The position numbers and the translations under genes are program-made. A stretch of 64,000 bases of DNA, from contig NZ_JAYGIN010000021.1 in the NCBI RefSeq assembly GCF_034931005.1, positions 70,063-134,062 of the forward strand. Direction: 5' to 3'. Position 1 is the stretch's first letter, and each line of letters opens with the position of its first letter. Below, one piece after another: positions 19,277-28,454 of the stretch. Source of the DNA: Arcicella sp034931005 (GTDB taxonomy: Bacteria; Bacteroidota; Bacteroidia; Cytophagales; Spirosomataceae). The notes under the pieces were generated by a model that worked only from the letters and a program-made list of their open reading frames with translations, was not told the DNA's origin and did not search any database.

Positions 19277-20305
19277 ATGATTATGAAAAGAAGGAATTTT
19301 ATTTTTTTAGGAATAATGTTGTTATTTATCAGTAGCAATATCAGTAATATGAAGTCAAATCATAAGCTCAATACCGATTTTGTGAAAGGAGCAGACATTA
19401 GTTGGATAACTGAAATGGAAGCTTCTGGACGAAAATTCTACGATTCCTCAGGTAAAGAAATGGATTGTTTTGCACTCATGAAATCTTTGGGAATGAATAG
19501 TATTCGTTTAAGAGTTTGGGTAAATCCTGCTTCCAATTACAATCATACGGCTGATGTTGTGGTTAAGGCTATTCGTGCCAAAAACTTAGGTATGAGAATT
19601 ATGATTGATTTTCATTATAGTGATGATTGGGCTGACCCCTCAAAGCAAACTAAACCTAAAGCTTGGCAAAATTTAGATTTGGAAGGGTTAAAATCGGCAA
19701 TTGGGAAGCATACAACCGAAGTTTTAACCGAATTAAAGAAAAATGATATTTCTCCAGAGTGGGTTCAAGTCGGGAATGAAACCAATAATGGAATGCTTTG
19801 GCCAACTGGCAAGGCTTCCATCAATATGGCTGGTTTTACTCAGATGATAAATGCTGGTTATGATGCCGTTAAGTCTGTTTTTCCCACATCAAAAGTAATT
19901 GTGCATCTTGCCAATGGTCACGACAATAATTTATTCAGATGGATGTTTGATGGTTTGACGGCAAACGGAGTGAAATATGATATTATTGGAATGTCCCTAT
20001 ATCCAACTTGGGCAGGTACTGACTGGCAAACTGCCAATGCTAAATGTTTAGTAAATATGAACGATATGGTGGCTCGCTATCATAAGGAAGTGATGATTGT
20101 AGAAGTTGGTATGCCTTGGGACAAAGCGGAAGATTGCCAGCAATTTATTAGTGATTTAATCGTAAAGACAAAATCAGTTTCAGAAGGAAAAGGTTTGGGC
20201 GTTCTTTATTGGGAACCGCAAGCCTATAACTGGGTTGGGTATAATTTGGGGGCTTTCGATAATTCGGGGAAACCTACCGCTGCCATGACTGCTTTCTCAA
20301 AATAA
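19277..20305 (+). CDS. GH53 arabinogalactan endo-beta-1,4-galactanase
   Basis: 342 residues with a short signal sequence (RRNFIFLGIMLLFISSNIS). Family 53 motifs are clear: FVKGADISWITEMEASG, SIRLRVWVNP, MIDFHYSDDWADPSKQ, the acid/base Glu in WVQVGNETNNGMLWP, and the nucleophile Glu in MIVEVGMPW. Length is typical. The enzyme cuts beta-1,4-galactan side chains of rhamnogalacturonan I, which links it functionally to the two rhamnosidases in the window. The start at 19277 (MIMKRRN) could equally be the ATG at 19283. Confidence 0.95.
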   Translation: MIMKRRNFIFLGIMLLFISSNISNMKSNHKLNTDFVKGADISWITEMEASGRKFYDSSGKEMDCFALMKSLGMNSIRLRVWVNPASNYNHTADVVVKAIRAKNLGMRIMIDFHYSDDWADPSKQTKPKAWQNLDLEGLKSAIGKHTTEVLTELKKNDISPEWVQVGNETNNGMLWPTGKASINMAGFTQMINAGYDAVKSVFPTSKVIVHLANGHDNNLFRWMFDGLTANGVKYDIIGMSLYPTWAGTDWQTANAKCLVNMNDMVARYHKEVMIVEVGMPWDKAEDCQQFISDLIVKTKSVSEGKGLGVLYWEPQAYNWVGYNLGAFDNSGKPTAAMTAFSK

Positions 20306-20613
20306 GTCATTTTTCTATTTTAGGGATTAAAATGATTAATCTGAATTTTACTTCCGATAATGAAAGGTTATCAGAAATAAACTGTTTCATAAACTCGGTT
20401 AAACTGATTATCTAATTTTCAACAAATGAAATTGCCTTCAATCAATTTTACGTAAGTTCTATACACTTAAATCCTGCCAAAACTATTTTGGTCATTTCCC
20501 AATCTTTTTAAAAGAGGAAAACATTTCAAGAATTATGATACATCTTCAAAATCAACAGAACTCTCAATCATTTGACGCAGAATAAAATCACAAAAAGCTT
20601 TGGTATAATTTTT
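20306..20613. other. Intergenic region
   Basis: I see no gene. A fragment GACGCAGAATAAAATCAC near 20573 matches the interior of the family-2 repeat, so it may be a decayed piece beside the full copy at 20614. Confidence 0.4.
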
Positions 20614-20773
20614 CGGAATTATCTACTATTTGTCGCAAGACAAAATTAGACCACGGATAGAACAGATAAAACAGATTTACACTGATTTTTCTTTAAATTT
20701 ATCCGTGTAAATCCGTTGAATCAGTACAATCTGTGGGCTAATTTTATTCTGCGACAAATAGTAGATATTTCCG
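20614..20773. repeat. Palindromic repeat, family 2 (copy C)
   Basis: 160 bp, same orientation as copy B and almost identical to it, beginning CGGAATTATCTACTATTTG and ending AAATAGTAGATATTTCCG. Confidence 0.85.
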
Positions 20774-20828
20774 TAATTTTATTCATTGAGAGTTCATGGT
20801 TTTAGATGATAATCCCAAATTTTACTCA

Positions 20829-20854
20829 TAAAAAAAGCAGGCTTTCGCCTGCTC
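20829..20854 (-). terminator. Intrinsic terminator of the DUF4375 gene
   Basis: On the minus strand GAGCAGGC-GAAA-GCCTGCT is followed by a run of seven T. It lies ~25 bp downstream of the stop codon at 20878. A tetraloop GAAA and strong GC stem make this a good terminator. Confidence 0.8.
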
Positions 20855-20877
20855 GATTATTTAGTGATTAGGTAATG

Positions 20878-21276
20878 TTAAGCATTTTCCTCCAAAAAAG
20901 ATTCTAATAAGTCGTCCAAATTTTCATGCTCAATGGCTTGATACTGTTTGTCATAATGGCTAAGGTCTTCAATTGGTTCTCCATTTAAAGAATTCAATAC
21001 ATTTTGCAAAACGTTGAAGTGTTCGATACTTCCAATTTTTTCTAAATTCGAGAGTGCTTGTGAGGCAAACATCCCAAATGAACTGGCGAGATAACCGCTA
21101 AATCCCTCCGTTTTGACCTGATAATCTAACAATAAAGTTGTATAGACTGCTTGTTGTTGTGTGGGTAAATTAACCACATGATTATACCACTGGGGGTGAT
21201 TGTTAACCATGCGTACATTCAAATCTTGTACTGCTAAAAGATAATATTCTTTAACTTTTTCTGGCATAATTGTCAT
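20878..21276 (-). CDS. DUF4375 (DMP19-like) protein
   Basis: 132 residues, acidic. The central stretch LLDYQVKTEGFSGYLASSFG followed by MFASQALSNLEKIGS matches the pattern of the DUF4375 family (a target-facing segment followed by an alpha-helix with a small-residue, ALxxIGA-like motif). One member, DMP19 of Neisseria, mimics DNA and blocks a repressor. Whether this protein mimics DNA is unknown. The C-terminus is strongly acidic (EHENLDDLLESFLEENA). It is an isolated gene with its own terminator. Start at 21276 (MTIMPEK) or the ATG at 21267. Confidence 0.65.
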   Translation of the reverse strand: MTIMPEKVKEYYLLAVQDLNVRMVNNHPQWYNHVVNLPTQQQAVYTTLLLDYQVKTEGFSGYLASSFGMFASQALSNLEKIGSIEHFNVLQNVLNSLNGEPIEDLSHYDKQYQAIEHENLDDLLESFLEENA

Positions 21277-21767
21277 AGGATTTAAGTTGGAAAATGAATT
21301 ATTACTACTTACGCATTTTCATCATTGTAATTTATTTGAAAAACTCCGATTGATGCCTGGACGTATATAAAGAGCGTTCTAAAAGTACATTTATTTTTTT
21401 TCAAATACCTAATATAACCTCAGAAAGTACATATTGCCACTTAAATTGTCCATGTATGGACAATAACTATTTTAAAGAAAGAATGTTAAGAGCTAACGTA
21501 TAGATGATTTAGGGCTATAAAGCATAAATATTGACTACCTATTCCGCATTTATAGAATGAAAGCCTATTTGATTGGCTTTTCTACTTACACTTTGAAAGT
21601 GTTAAGAATTGAAGAAATCACGTTTTGAATTACTCATTTACTGTTGGTTGCTTTATTTTGCCATCGTTTTTGTAAATAAACCTACAACAAAAGAAATACC
21701 TTTGAATTGGCTCAATATTAAAAATACCAAACAGAAAGTTTAAACAACGCATTGGTTTAAAAGCTTT
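21277..21767. other. Intergenic region
   Basis: About 490 bp, AT-rich. I see no gene, no strong hairpin and no recognisable RNA. A family-2 repeat starts at 21768. Confidence 0.4.
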
Positions 21768-22044
21768 CGGAACTATCTACAATTTGTCGCAGAATAAAAT
21801 TAGACCACAGATTGTACTGATTCAACGGATTTACACGGATAAATTTACGGAATACTTAATGTCGCAAGTTAAATTTGAGTCGAAAAAACCTCACCCCCAA
21901 CCCCTCTCCATCGGAGAGGGGGGGTGAGGTTTTGCGACATTAAGTACATACTTCCATAAATTTAAAGAAAAATCAGTGTAAATCTGTTTTATCTGTTCTA
22001 TCCGTGGTCTAATTTTGTCTTGCGACAAATAGTAGATAATTCCG
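21768..22044. repeat. Palindromic repeat, family 2 (copy D), interrupted by another element
   Basis: The family-2 sequence starts CGGAACTATCTACAATTTG, breaks off at ATAAATTTA (21839-21847), resumes at the second ATAAATTTA (21956-21964) and ends at AGTAGATAATTCCG. Without the insertion it would be ~160 bp, like the other copies. Confidence 0.85.
21848..21955. mobile_element. 108-bp palindromic element nested in family-2 repeat, with 9-bp target duplication
   Basis: Inserted sequence with inverted ends (CGGAATACTTAATGTCGCAA on the left, TTGCGACATTAAGTACATAC near the right) and a central hairpin rich in C then G (CCTCACCCCC ... GGGGGTGAGG). It is flanked by a direct 9-bp repeat ATAAATTTA that occurs once in the uninterrupted copies. 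This is the signature of a transposition event. Too short to encode a transposase. Confidence 0.75.
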
Positions 22045-22280
22045 AAACTAAATAACAGGTTGGGCGGTTTAAATTAACCCTGTAATAATTTTATGGAGAA
22101 TAGCCCAATTTTGTTGCATTGAGTGAATGTTTCCGTTTTAAACGCACTGTGCCTATTTTACTCACCGACTGACCGTGTGGTTAAAACCAAAATCTATCCC
22201 ATGCAGGAGTCAATTATCAGTCAGCCGCCACCGCCGATGTTTGACTCTCTCGCATAAGATAGAATTTTAGAATATTAATT
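22045..22280. other. Intergenic region downstream of LytTR gene
   Basis: About 235 bp without an open frame. It contains a stretch with higher GC content (CAGTCAGCCGCCACCGCCGA around 22213), unlike its surroundings. I could not assign a function. Confidence 0.35.
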
Positions 22281-22712
22281 TTAGGCAACTACTCCTTTCA
22301 ATACATTACGTCTTCTCCTTGAAATATTGGCTATTTGTCCATTACTCATTGTCAAAACTTCTTGTTCTGAATTGTAGGTTTTTATATAATTTGGATTAAT
22401 CATGAATGCACGATGCACACGTATGAATCCGTTATTTTCAAGATGATTCTCATAAAATTTTATGGAATGTGACACGATTCTTTCTTTGCCTCCTTCCAAG
22501 TAAAATTTAGTATAATTAACATCTCCTTTTATGAGTATTACGCTATTAATCAATACTTTGACCGATGTTTTGTGATTCAAAATTAAGAGTGCATTATTAC
22601 CTTTTTGTTGGTAAGTTTTCATAATATTTGATATGTTTTTAATCCAGAATCCTAATTTTAGTTTTTTGGTATTATCATTAAAAATAACTCCTGAATTGGG
22701 TGTGATTTCCAC
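22281..22712 (-). CDS. Single-domain LytTR DNA-binding protein
   Basis: 143 residues with no receiver domain. The C-terminal ~100 residues form a LytTR domain (SVILIKGDVNYTKFYLEGG, FIRVHRAFMINPNYIKTY, VLTMSNGQIANISRRRR). The start at 22712 gives a 30-residue extension; MKTYQQKGNN at 22622 would give the bare domain. It follows the subtilase gene by 27 bp on the same strand, so it is probably co-transcribed with it and may regulate it or a partner operon. Because the regulator has no phospho-acceptor, its activity must be controlled by amount or by another ligand. Confidence 0.85.
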   Translation of the reverse strand: MEITPNSGVIFNDNTKKLKLGFWIKNISNIMKTYQQKGNNALLILNHKTSVKVLINSVILIKGDVNYTKFYLEGGKERIVSHSIKFYENHLENNGFIRVHRAFMINPNYIKTYNSEQEVLTMSNGQIANISRRRRNVLKGVVA

Positions 22713-22739
22713 CTTTTGGCATTTTAGATAGTTATTTTA

Positions 22740-25700
22740 TTAAAGTCCAAGATTGACCGCAATACCAGATGCTCCATAGTTCAATATACCTTTGACAGTC
22801 ATGTCTTTTACTGTGGTAGTAGCATTTACCCTTACCGTATGACCAGCATCAATTATCACTACATCGCCAGCTTGTGGTGCTCTTCCTACATTCCAAGTGG
22901 TGTTTGATTCCCAATTTCCAGTAGCGATACTTATGACATTGGTGGTAGTATTAGTCAAACTTACCGATGAATTCACGATACCTATACATCCATTATTATT
23001 AATTGAAAATGCACTGTATATCCCTGATATTAGACCGTTTAGGTTGAAAGCTCCGCCAGCTACACTTACATTTTTGGAATTTCCCACACCTTTATAAGTA
23101 AGTGTATAATTGCCATTCGTGAGGTTACTGCTGAAAGCGATATTGCCATCTGGTGCGTTTGGTGGCGTTGGGTTGGTAACTGTTCCTATTGTAAAGTTTG
23201 GTGTAATATGGACAGTGGCAGTAACAGCCAAACGAGCAGCACTTTCTACATTTGAAATTGTTTGAGTAGCATAATAAATGGTACCATTAACTAATTGCGT
23301 ATTGGTAGGTAACATACTTCCACCCGAAACAGTAGCATACCATTTGATAGCAGTACCTGTTGCTACTAAATCGGCTACGGTTTTTCCTGAACAAAATGTT
23401 TGTGAAGCCGTACCTGTTGGTGCTGGTGTTGAATTGCCTGCATTTACAGTAACCGTTAAAGAGGCTCTTGGTGATTCACAACCTGCCGCATTTACTTGAC
23501 TTACATAATAAGTAAACATTCCAGGGTTAGTAGTAATTGGTGTTGGAGCAGTAGTGCTTGCAGAACCACCCGTTTGTGACGTACCATACCATCTTAAACT
23601 ACTATTGGCATCGGCAGTAGCCACAAGTGGAACTGCTGTTGCATCCTGATTATAAGCAATAGGACTCGTTGCTGGGGCTTGAGGACTTGCACTTATGGTA
23701 ATACTTGCCGTTGCCGTTGTGGGATTTGCACAGGCTGAAGTTGGAGGTGTTACTGTTACAGCATAAACATCGTTGGCTATGGCATTGTTAAGAGTAATAT
23801 TCTGAAGTGATGAATAAGCTACTCCATTTCTTGTCCAAGCATAAGTCGGATTTGTTCCTCCATTAGTAACCGTAAGGGTTAAGTTTCCAGATGTTCCTGC
23901 ACAAAATGTTGTAGGAGCAATACTTACCGAAGGCGTTACAGTAGCATTGACAGTAACACTGACTGCCCTTCTTGAACTTTCTGAACCATCCAAAGTTTGG
24001 GAAGCGTAGTAAGTACCCGAAGCCAATACCGTTGTGGTTGCCAATGCCGTACCACCAGAAGAAGCAGCGTACCATTTGATGTCAGTACCAGTAGCTACCA
24101 AATTTGCCACGGTTTGTCCAGCACAGCGAGTTTGAGCAAAAGCAGCAGGTGGGGCAACAGCAGTACCAGTTACTACCAACGATAGTGGCATAAGCGTAGC
24201 GGGCGAAGTAGCACTTTTTCTTATCACAATTCTATACTCCCCTCCTGCTACTGGATTTAAGATTTTAACTTGTTTGTAATTATTATTATTAACTTCAAAC
24301 CAGCCCGTTTGCACGGTTGCATCTGCTGTTCTGTTAGCCATACCACTTGGTTTCCAAGGTCTGGTATCACTAAAAGGAGAGGTAATTCTCACCAACATAT
24401 CATATTCATGTACTAATCTTGATGTGGTGGGGTCGGTGCCATTTGCTGATGTTTGCTCCGTACCTTTTTCGTCTGTCCAAGCCATTGATATAATTAAAGG
24501 TTCGCCACCTCTGGCAATCACCCAACGATTAATTTCCAATCGGTTGGGGTCAGTTTGTATATATGGGAGTAAATTATACGTTATTTCCTCCATGTATGAG
24601 CCTCTCGTTAATGTAGAATTAGGAGATGTACTTTGTGCCGTAGGGTTTCCTTCTGTACTTTTTGCTTTGATAACATTAGCGGCTTTTTCAACGTTGAGCA
24701 AACCCCAACCAAATTTATGGTCTGGTCCTGCTTGTCCTAAGTCTTCGGCAGTTCCCAACATCAGAGCTTTTAGGGTAGCAGCTTTCATATAATTGCCATA
24801 CAGACTTTTATAATATTGTTGTAATAAAAGACCTGAGGCAGCAGCAGCGGGTGCAGCATAAGAAGTACCGCTCGACTCGACACCACTGCCACTGTACGAA
24901 TTATCAGAAGGAATATTAGTGGTTTGGTTAGCAAATACAGATGAGTTAATCCCTGTACCTCTGGTTACAATTTCGGGTTTTACACGCCCATCATCGGTAG
25001 GTCCCCAGTTTGAATAAGTTGACATTGACTTGTCGGCGTTTAATGCCCCAACGGTCATTGCATTTTTGGATGCTGACGAACCTGTCATCAAATCATAACC
25101 AGATTTTGCGGAATTTCCATTATTAGATTGCTCATTCCCTCCCGCTACAAAAGGAAGATAGTAACTATTAACATTTGTAAGCGAATCCCATTTTTGGGCT
25201 TCTCTGTCATACGCTCCAAATTTCCAAAGGGGTGTAGTATTATCATTTGCTCCACCATAAGAGTGATTAGAAATCAAATATCCTCCAGCGGCAAAAGGTG
25301 CCATCTCGGCAAAATCATCACTAAAATCATAATTGAGAGCCGTTGCACTGTAGGCAATACCCCGTGCTGAGGGTTGATTGGCAATGTCTTTGCCCACGAT
25401 TGTTCCCGATACATGGGTTTGATGGTCATTTCCTGGATAGGTAGTTACCCCATTTTCTATTTTACTACCATCCAGCGATTGTCCTGCCTGCATCGCCACT
25501 TTGCCTGTGAGCAATTCGTGCGTTGCCCGCACCTGTCCACCGTCCCAAATTCCAACGACCATATTCTGACCTGTAATATTAACACCCAAAGTACCGCCCG
25601 AATAAAGTTGATTTGCTTTAATCAAAGTTCCTGATTCTACGTTGCTTTTGGTATTGATATAAACAGGGTTTCCGTCTGCATCAATGTCTTTCAGAAAATA

Positions 25701-25952
25701 AAATGAACCGTTTTTTACGAAAGTTCTCTTGAAAGTTGGATGCTTTTGAAGATAGGCCTGTACTTTTAAATTGGTGGCAGTGGCTTCTTGCTTCAAAGCG
25801 GTTTCTGCCGACTGACGAGCATTTTTTGATTGTTTATTTTGAGCTTTATACTCCTCAACAATTTTCGCTCTGTCTTCGGCAGTTTGGGCTTTTGAAGAGA
25901 TACTAAATATCAATAAATTCAATACTATGAGAAGTAAATATTTTGTGTGCAT
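22740..25952 (-). CDS. Secreted S8 subtilisin-family protease with Ig-like repeats
   Basis: Start chosen at 25952 (MHTKYLLLIVLNLLIFSIS, signal peptide ending KAQ), giving 1070 residues. Catalytic triad: Asp137 in VVGIWDGGQ, His177 in GNDHQTHVSGTI, Ser364 in SSGTSYAAPAAA, with oxyanion Asn273 in AGGNEQSNN. A P-domain-like beta region follows (~455-605). Then come Ig/PKD-like repeats that carry the motif TRCAGQTVANLVATGTDIKW and its variant FCSGKTVADLVATGTAIKWY, typical of Bacteroidota surface adhesins. The end (TGNWESNTTWNVGRAPQAGD) is a common module of secreted proteins, but I see no clear type IX sorting domain after it, so secretion beyond the outer membrane is uncertain. Confidence 0.9.
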   Translation of the reverse strand: MHTKYLLLIVLNLLIFSISSKAQTAEDRAKIVEEYKAQNKQSKNARQSAETALKQEATATNLKVQAYLQKHPTFKRTFVKNGSFYFLKDIDADGNPVYINTKSNVESGTLIKANQLYSGGTLGVNITGQNMVVGIWDGGQVRATHELLTGKVAMQAGQSLDGSKIENGVTTYPGNDHQTHVSGTIVGKDIANQPSARGIAYSATALNYDFSDDFAEMAPFAAGGYLISNHSYGGANDNTTPLWKFGAYDREAQKWDSLTNVNSYYLPFVAGGNEQSNNGNSAKSGYDLMTGSSASKNAMTVGALNADKSMSTYSNWGPTDDGRVKPEIVTRGTGINSSVFANQTTNIPSDNSYSGSGVESSGTSYAAPAAAASGLLLQQYYKSLYGNYMKAATLKALMLGTAEDLGQAGPDHKFGWGLLNVEKAANVIKAKSTEGNPTAQSTSPNSTLTRGSYMEEITYNLLPYIQTDPNRLEINRWVIARGGEPLIISMAWTDEKGTEQTSANGTDPTTSRLVHEYDMLVRITSPFSDTRPWKPSGMANRTADATVQTGWFEVNNNNYKQVKILNPVAGGEYRIVIRKSATSPATLMPLSLVVTGTAVAPPAAFAQTRCAGQTVANLVATGTDIKWYAASSGGTALATTTVLASGTYYASQTLDGSESSRRAVSVTVNATVTPSVSIAPTTFCAGTSGNLTLTVTNGGTNPTYAWTRNGVAYSSLQNITLNNAIANDVYAVTVTPPTSACANPTTATASITISASPQAPATSPIAYNQDATAVPLVATADANSSLRWYGTSQTGGSASTTAPTPITTNPGMFTYYVSQVNAAGCESPRASLTVTVNAGNSTPAPTGTASQTFCSGKTVADLVATGTAIKWYATVSGGSMLPTNTQLVNGTIYYATQTISNVESAARLAVTATVHITPNFTIGTVTNPTPPNAPDGNIAFSSNLTNGNYTLTYKGVGNSKNVSVAGGAFNLNGLISGIYSAFSINNNGCIGIVNSSVSLTNTTTNVISIATGNWESNTTWNVGRAPQAGDVVIIDAGHTVRVNATTTVKDMTVKGILNYGASGIAVNLGL

Positions 25953-26075
25953 GGTTTTGGATGTGGTGATATGATGAGTGGGTTTTACTACTGACAAAAT
26001 TAGAATAGATTATTTTTGTGAAACATAGGGGGTAACCCCCGTTTTGAGGTAAAAATTGATTATTAATGCACTGTT

Positions 26076-26194
26076 TAAGTACACTGTTTAATAAGTTTTC
26101 TGAATAATTTTCATCCTAAAATGTTTGATTGGAGAACTTCCCGAAAGTTTTAGAACTTTCGGAAGTTGAAATAACTTATTAAACAGTGTACTTA
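26076..26194. repeat. MITE-like repeat, family 3 (copy 1)
   Basis: 119 bp with perfect 22-bp terminal inverted repeats (starting TAAGTACACTGTTTAATAAG at 26076 and mirrored at 26173-26194) and an inner hairpin ACTTCCCGAAAGT/ACTTTCGGAAGT. A second copy lies at about 41903-42013. Confidence 0.85.
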
Positions 26195-26312
26195 AGACTC
26201 CACTTTTAATTATTTTACCTCACTTTTCGACTATCAAACCTCTTTTCAAATAATTTAAAAATTATCATTGACTCAAACCCAAGTAGTAAAAGTTTTATCA
26301 TTGAAATTCCCT

Positions 26313-26933
26313 ATGAAAACGAAAGTAATAATCATTGATGACCACGCCCTATTTAATGAAGGAATGAGACTTATTTTGAAAGAATCAGGTTTTTTTGAGG
26401 TCGTTGAACAAGTTTACGATAGTCGTCAAGCTCAAATTAAATGTTTTTCTCTAAAGGCAGACCTTATTATTGTAGATTATAATATGCCTTATCTCAATGG
26501 TTTAGAGGTAGTTAGGCAATTAAATGCTTGGGATAGCGATACGAAAATCGTAATTGTGATTATGTATGCTGATAAGAAAGAAATAGAGCTTTTCAAAAAA
26601 GAGGGAGTAGATGCTTATATTACCAAAACTACTCCTGCTATTCAACTCATTGAAACGCTAAAAAAAGTGATGAAGGGTGAGAAAATATTTGCGTTCCAAA
26701 ACAATGTGAAAGCAATAAGTGAAAATGATAGTTTTGCCAATAAACATCAATTCACAAAGCGAGAAATGGAAATATTGAGGCTCATTAAACAAGAAGAAAC
26801 TACCGAAAAAATTGCAAATATGTTAAATATAAGTTTTTACAATGTTGAAACTCATCGCAAAAATATTAACCATAAATTGAAGTTCAAGAGTAAAAAGGAG
26901 TTTTATGACTTTTTGGATACAATTGAAGAGTAG
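26313..26933 (+). CDS. LuxR/NarL-family response regulator
   Basis: Start at the ATG 26313 (MKTKVIIIDDHALF), 206 residues; upstream in-frame codons are not needed. Receiver domain with acidic pocket IIDDHALFNEGM, phospho-acceptor Asp in LIIVDYNMPYLNG, Lys in YITKTTPAIQLIE. The C-terminal LuxR helix-turn-helix is seen in FTKREMEILRLIKQEETTEK and IANMLNISFYNVETHRKNI. No sensor kinase gene is adjacent, so it is an orphan on this window. It is divergent from the subtilase gene, with a family-3 repeat between them. Confidence 0.92.
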   Translation: MKTKVIIIDDHALFNEGMRLILKESGFFEVVEQVYDSRQAQIKCFSLKADLIIVDYNMPYLNGLEVVRQLNAWDSDTKIVIVIMYADKKEIELFKKEGVDAYITKTTPAIQLIETLKKVMKGEKIFAFQNNVKAISENDSFANKHQFTKREMEILRLIKQEETTEKIANMLNISFYNVETHRKNINHKLKFKSKKEFYDFLDTIEE

Positions 26934-27413
26934 AAATATCTTTTAGCTATTTTTCAAATCTACGTGTCTGGATTTTTGAAAATCAGTGCTTTCAAAGTTA
27001 GTTCTAATTTTTAATTGTTAGCTCACTCCGTTCTGCTGATACCATGATGAAGTACGAGCAGTTAAGTACAATCACGAATTACAACTAAATTAATTTATGG
27101 CTTTGAGAATTAGTTATTGATTATATCAAGCCCGTGTGATTAATTCTATTTAATTCTCAGTCGCTTCGTATATCTTTTTTTGAATATATTTAGTGTATAA
27201 TGAGTTGATTTTTAGAAGATTACATTGATAGTATGCTTTGCCTAATATTTATATTCTCAAAATAAAAAATCTCCTAAAAAGCATTATGTAGCTAATTTGG
27301 GATTAATCCGAACATTTTTTGAGACGTTTATGATGTATTTTATTGGAAATGGATAAGTTTTATTTCACACAGTTTCATTCAGATGGTTTATAGAAATTAG
27401 TTACCACCACTAT
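26934..27413. other. Intergenic region downstream of rep and of the LuxR-type regulator
   Basis: 480 bp between two convergent genes, AT-rich. I see no open frame, no strong terminator hairpin and no member of the repeat families described elsewhere. Confidence 0.4.
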
Positions 27414-28418
27414 CTAAACCTTCGTTGTTTTCTTGGCAATCATCTCTAAACACGCCAGTATATAAGCCGTTTTATTCTTGACTTTTGGATGCAAATTATT
27501 TTCAAACTCAATGTGAAGTGTTGCAAATTTATTTAATTTATCCGTGTCGTTTAGAATTATGTTACGGTGATTTTCCCTAAAATTATATTTCGTTACCAAA
27601 ATTTCTTCTAATTTCAGATTGACTAATTTTGGGTTAATAGTGGTTGCTTCCAAAAAATCTTGTTTTTCAGATTGACTAAGTTCGAAGGCTGTAAATACAG
27701 TAAATTGTAAATGAGTTACATTTCTAACTTTGTTACCACAATTTTCATAATCAAAATGTATTGGAATACCATTTATTTGTTTGAGTTCAAGTTTCACTGG
27801 TTCGAGAACACGCTTCTTAAAGTCATTCAAATTATTATATTTATCTTTATCTACTTGCAATAGCTTCCTAAGCTCGTCAATGCTGTAAATGAACGTTGTC
27901 CTATTTTGTCCCAGATGTAGCCTTATGAGTTTATACATCAAGGTTGAATAGATGGATTTAAAGTGAAGGATTGTTCTAAAATCGTAGCGAGTGTATTGAG
28001 TTCCTAAATTTGCCAAATATGGAGATAATTGAGCATTCGATTTAAACTCCAAATGTCCATTATTATCTTCATTATAACTTATACTCGAAAACATTGGTAT
28101 ATGTTTAAACTCTAAATTTGGTTTAGACAAATCAAAAAAGGTCATCACTTTTTGAGCCATGCTTCTGGTTACTGCTAATATTTGTCGTGGAGTAATAAAC
28201 TCCTTGACCTTATCTAAAGGAATACGGATTAACATTCCATGATTTACATCGATTGAGCCATGGTCAATTTGATTTACAAAATATTCAAATAAACGCTGTT
28301 CTACTCGGGTAAATTGGGTATTACTAACCACGAGTTTATTGGGCAAATAGTTGTCTTTTCTATTTGGGGTATATGGGTGTTCGAGGTATTTCTCTGCTTC
28401 AAGAATTATGTTAGCCAT
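27414..28418 (-). CDS. Replication initiator protein, Rep_3 (RepB/RepE-like) family
   Basis: 334 residues. The N-terminal winged-helix domain is seen in NKLVVSNTQFTRVEQRLFEY and in VKEFITPRQILAVTRSMAQK. The second winged-helix domain shows FRTILHFKSIYSTLMYKLIR followed by STLMYKLIRLHLGQ and YSIDELRKLLQVDKDKYNNL with NDFKKRVLEPVKLELKQING. This pattern (a strong F/YxxTxSxYxxxLYxLL-like helix, then ID-LR-ll, then F---vl-pa-kEI) is the signature of iteron-plasmid initiators. An iteron array lies directly upstream of its start, and parAB lies beyond that. The protein binds the iterons to open the origin and to limit copy number. Confidence 0.9.
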   Translation of the reverse strand: MANIILEAEKYLEHPYTPNRKDNYLPNKLVVSNTQFTRVEQRLFEYFVNQIDHGSIDVNHGMLIRIPLDKVKEFITPRQILAVTRSMAQKVMTFFDLSKPNLEFKHIPMFSSISYNEDNNGHLEFKSNAQLSPYLANLGTQYTRYDFRTILHFKSIYSTLMYKLIRLHLGQNRTTFIYSIDELRKLLQVDKDKYNNLNDFKKRVLEPVKLELKQINGIPIHFDYENCGNKVRNVTHLQFTVFTAFELSQSEKQDFLEATTINPKLVNLKLEEILVTKYNFRENHRNIILNDTDKLNKFATLHIEFENNLHPKVKNKTAYILACLEMIAKKTTKV

Positions 28419-28454
28419 AGTTGTAAGAATTGAGTAATAAAGTTAAGGATAAAA

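Noticed and set aside
22897..25634. Several open frames antisense to the subtilase gene
   Set aside because: Shadows of a repetitive coding sequence; no recognisable protein features.
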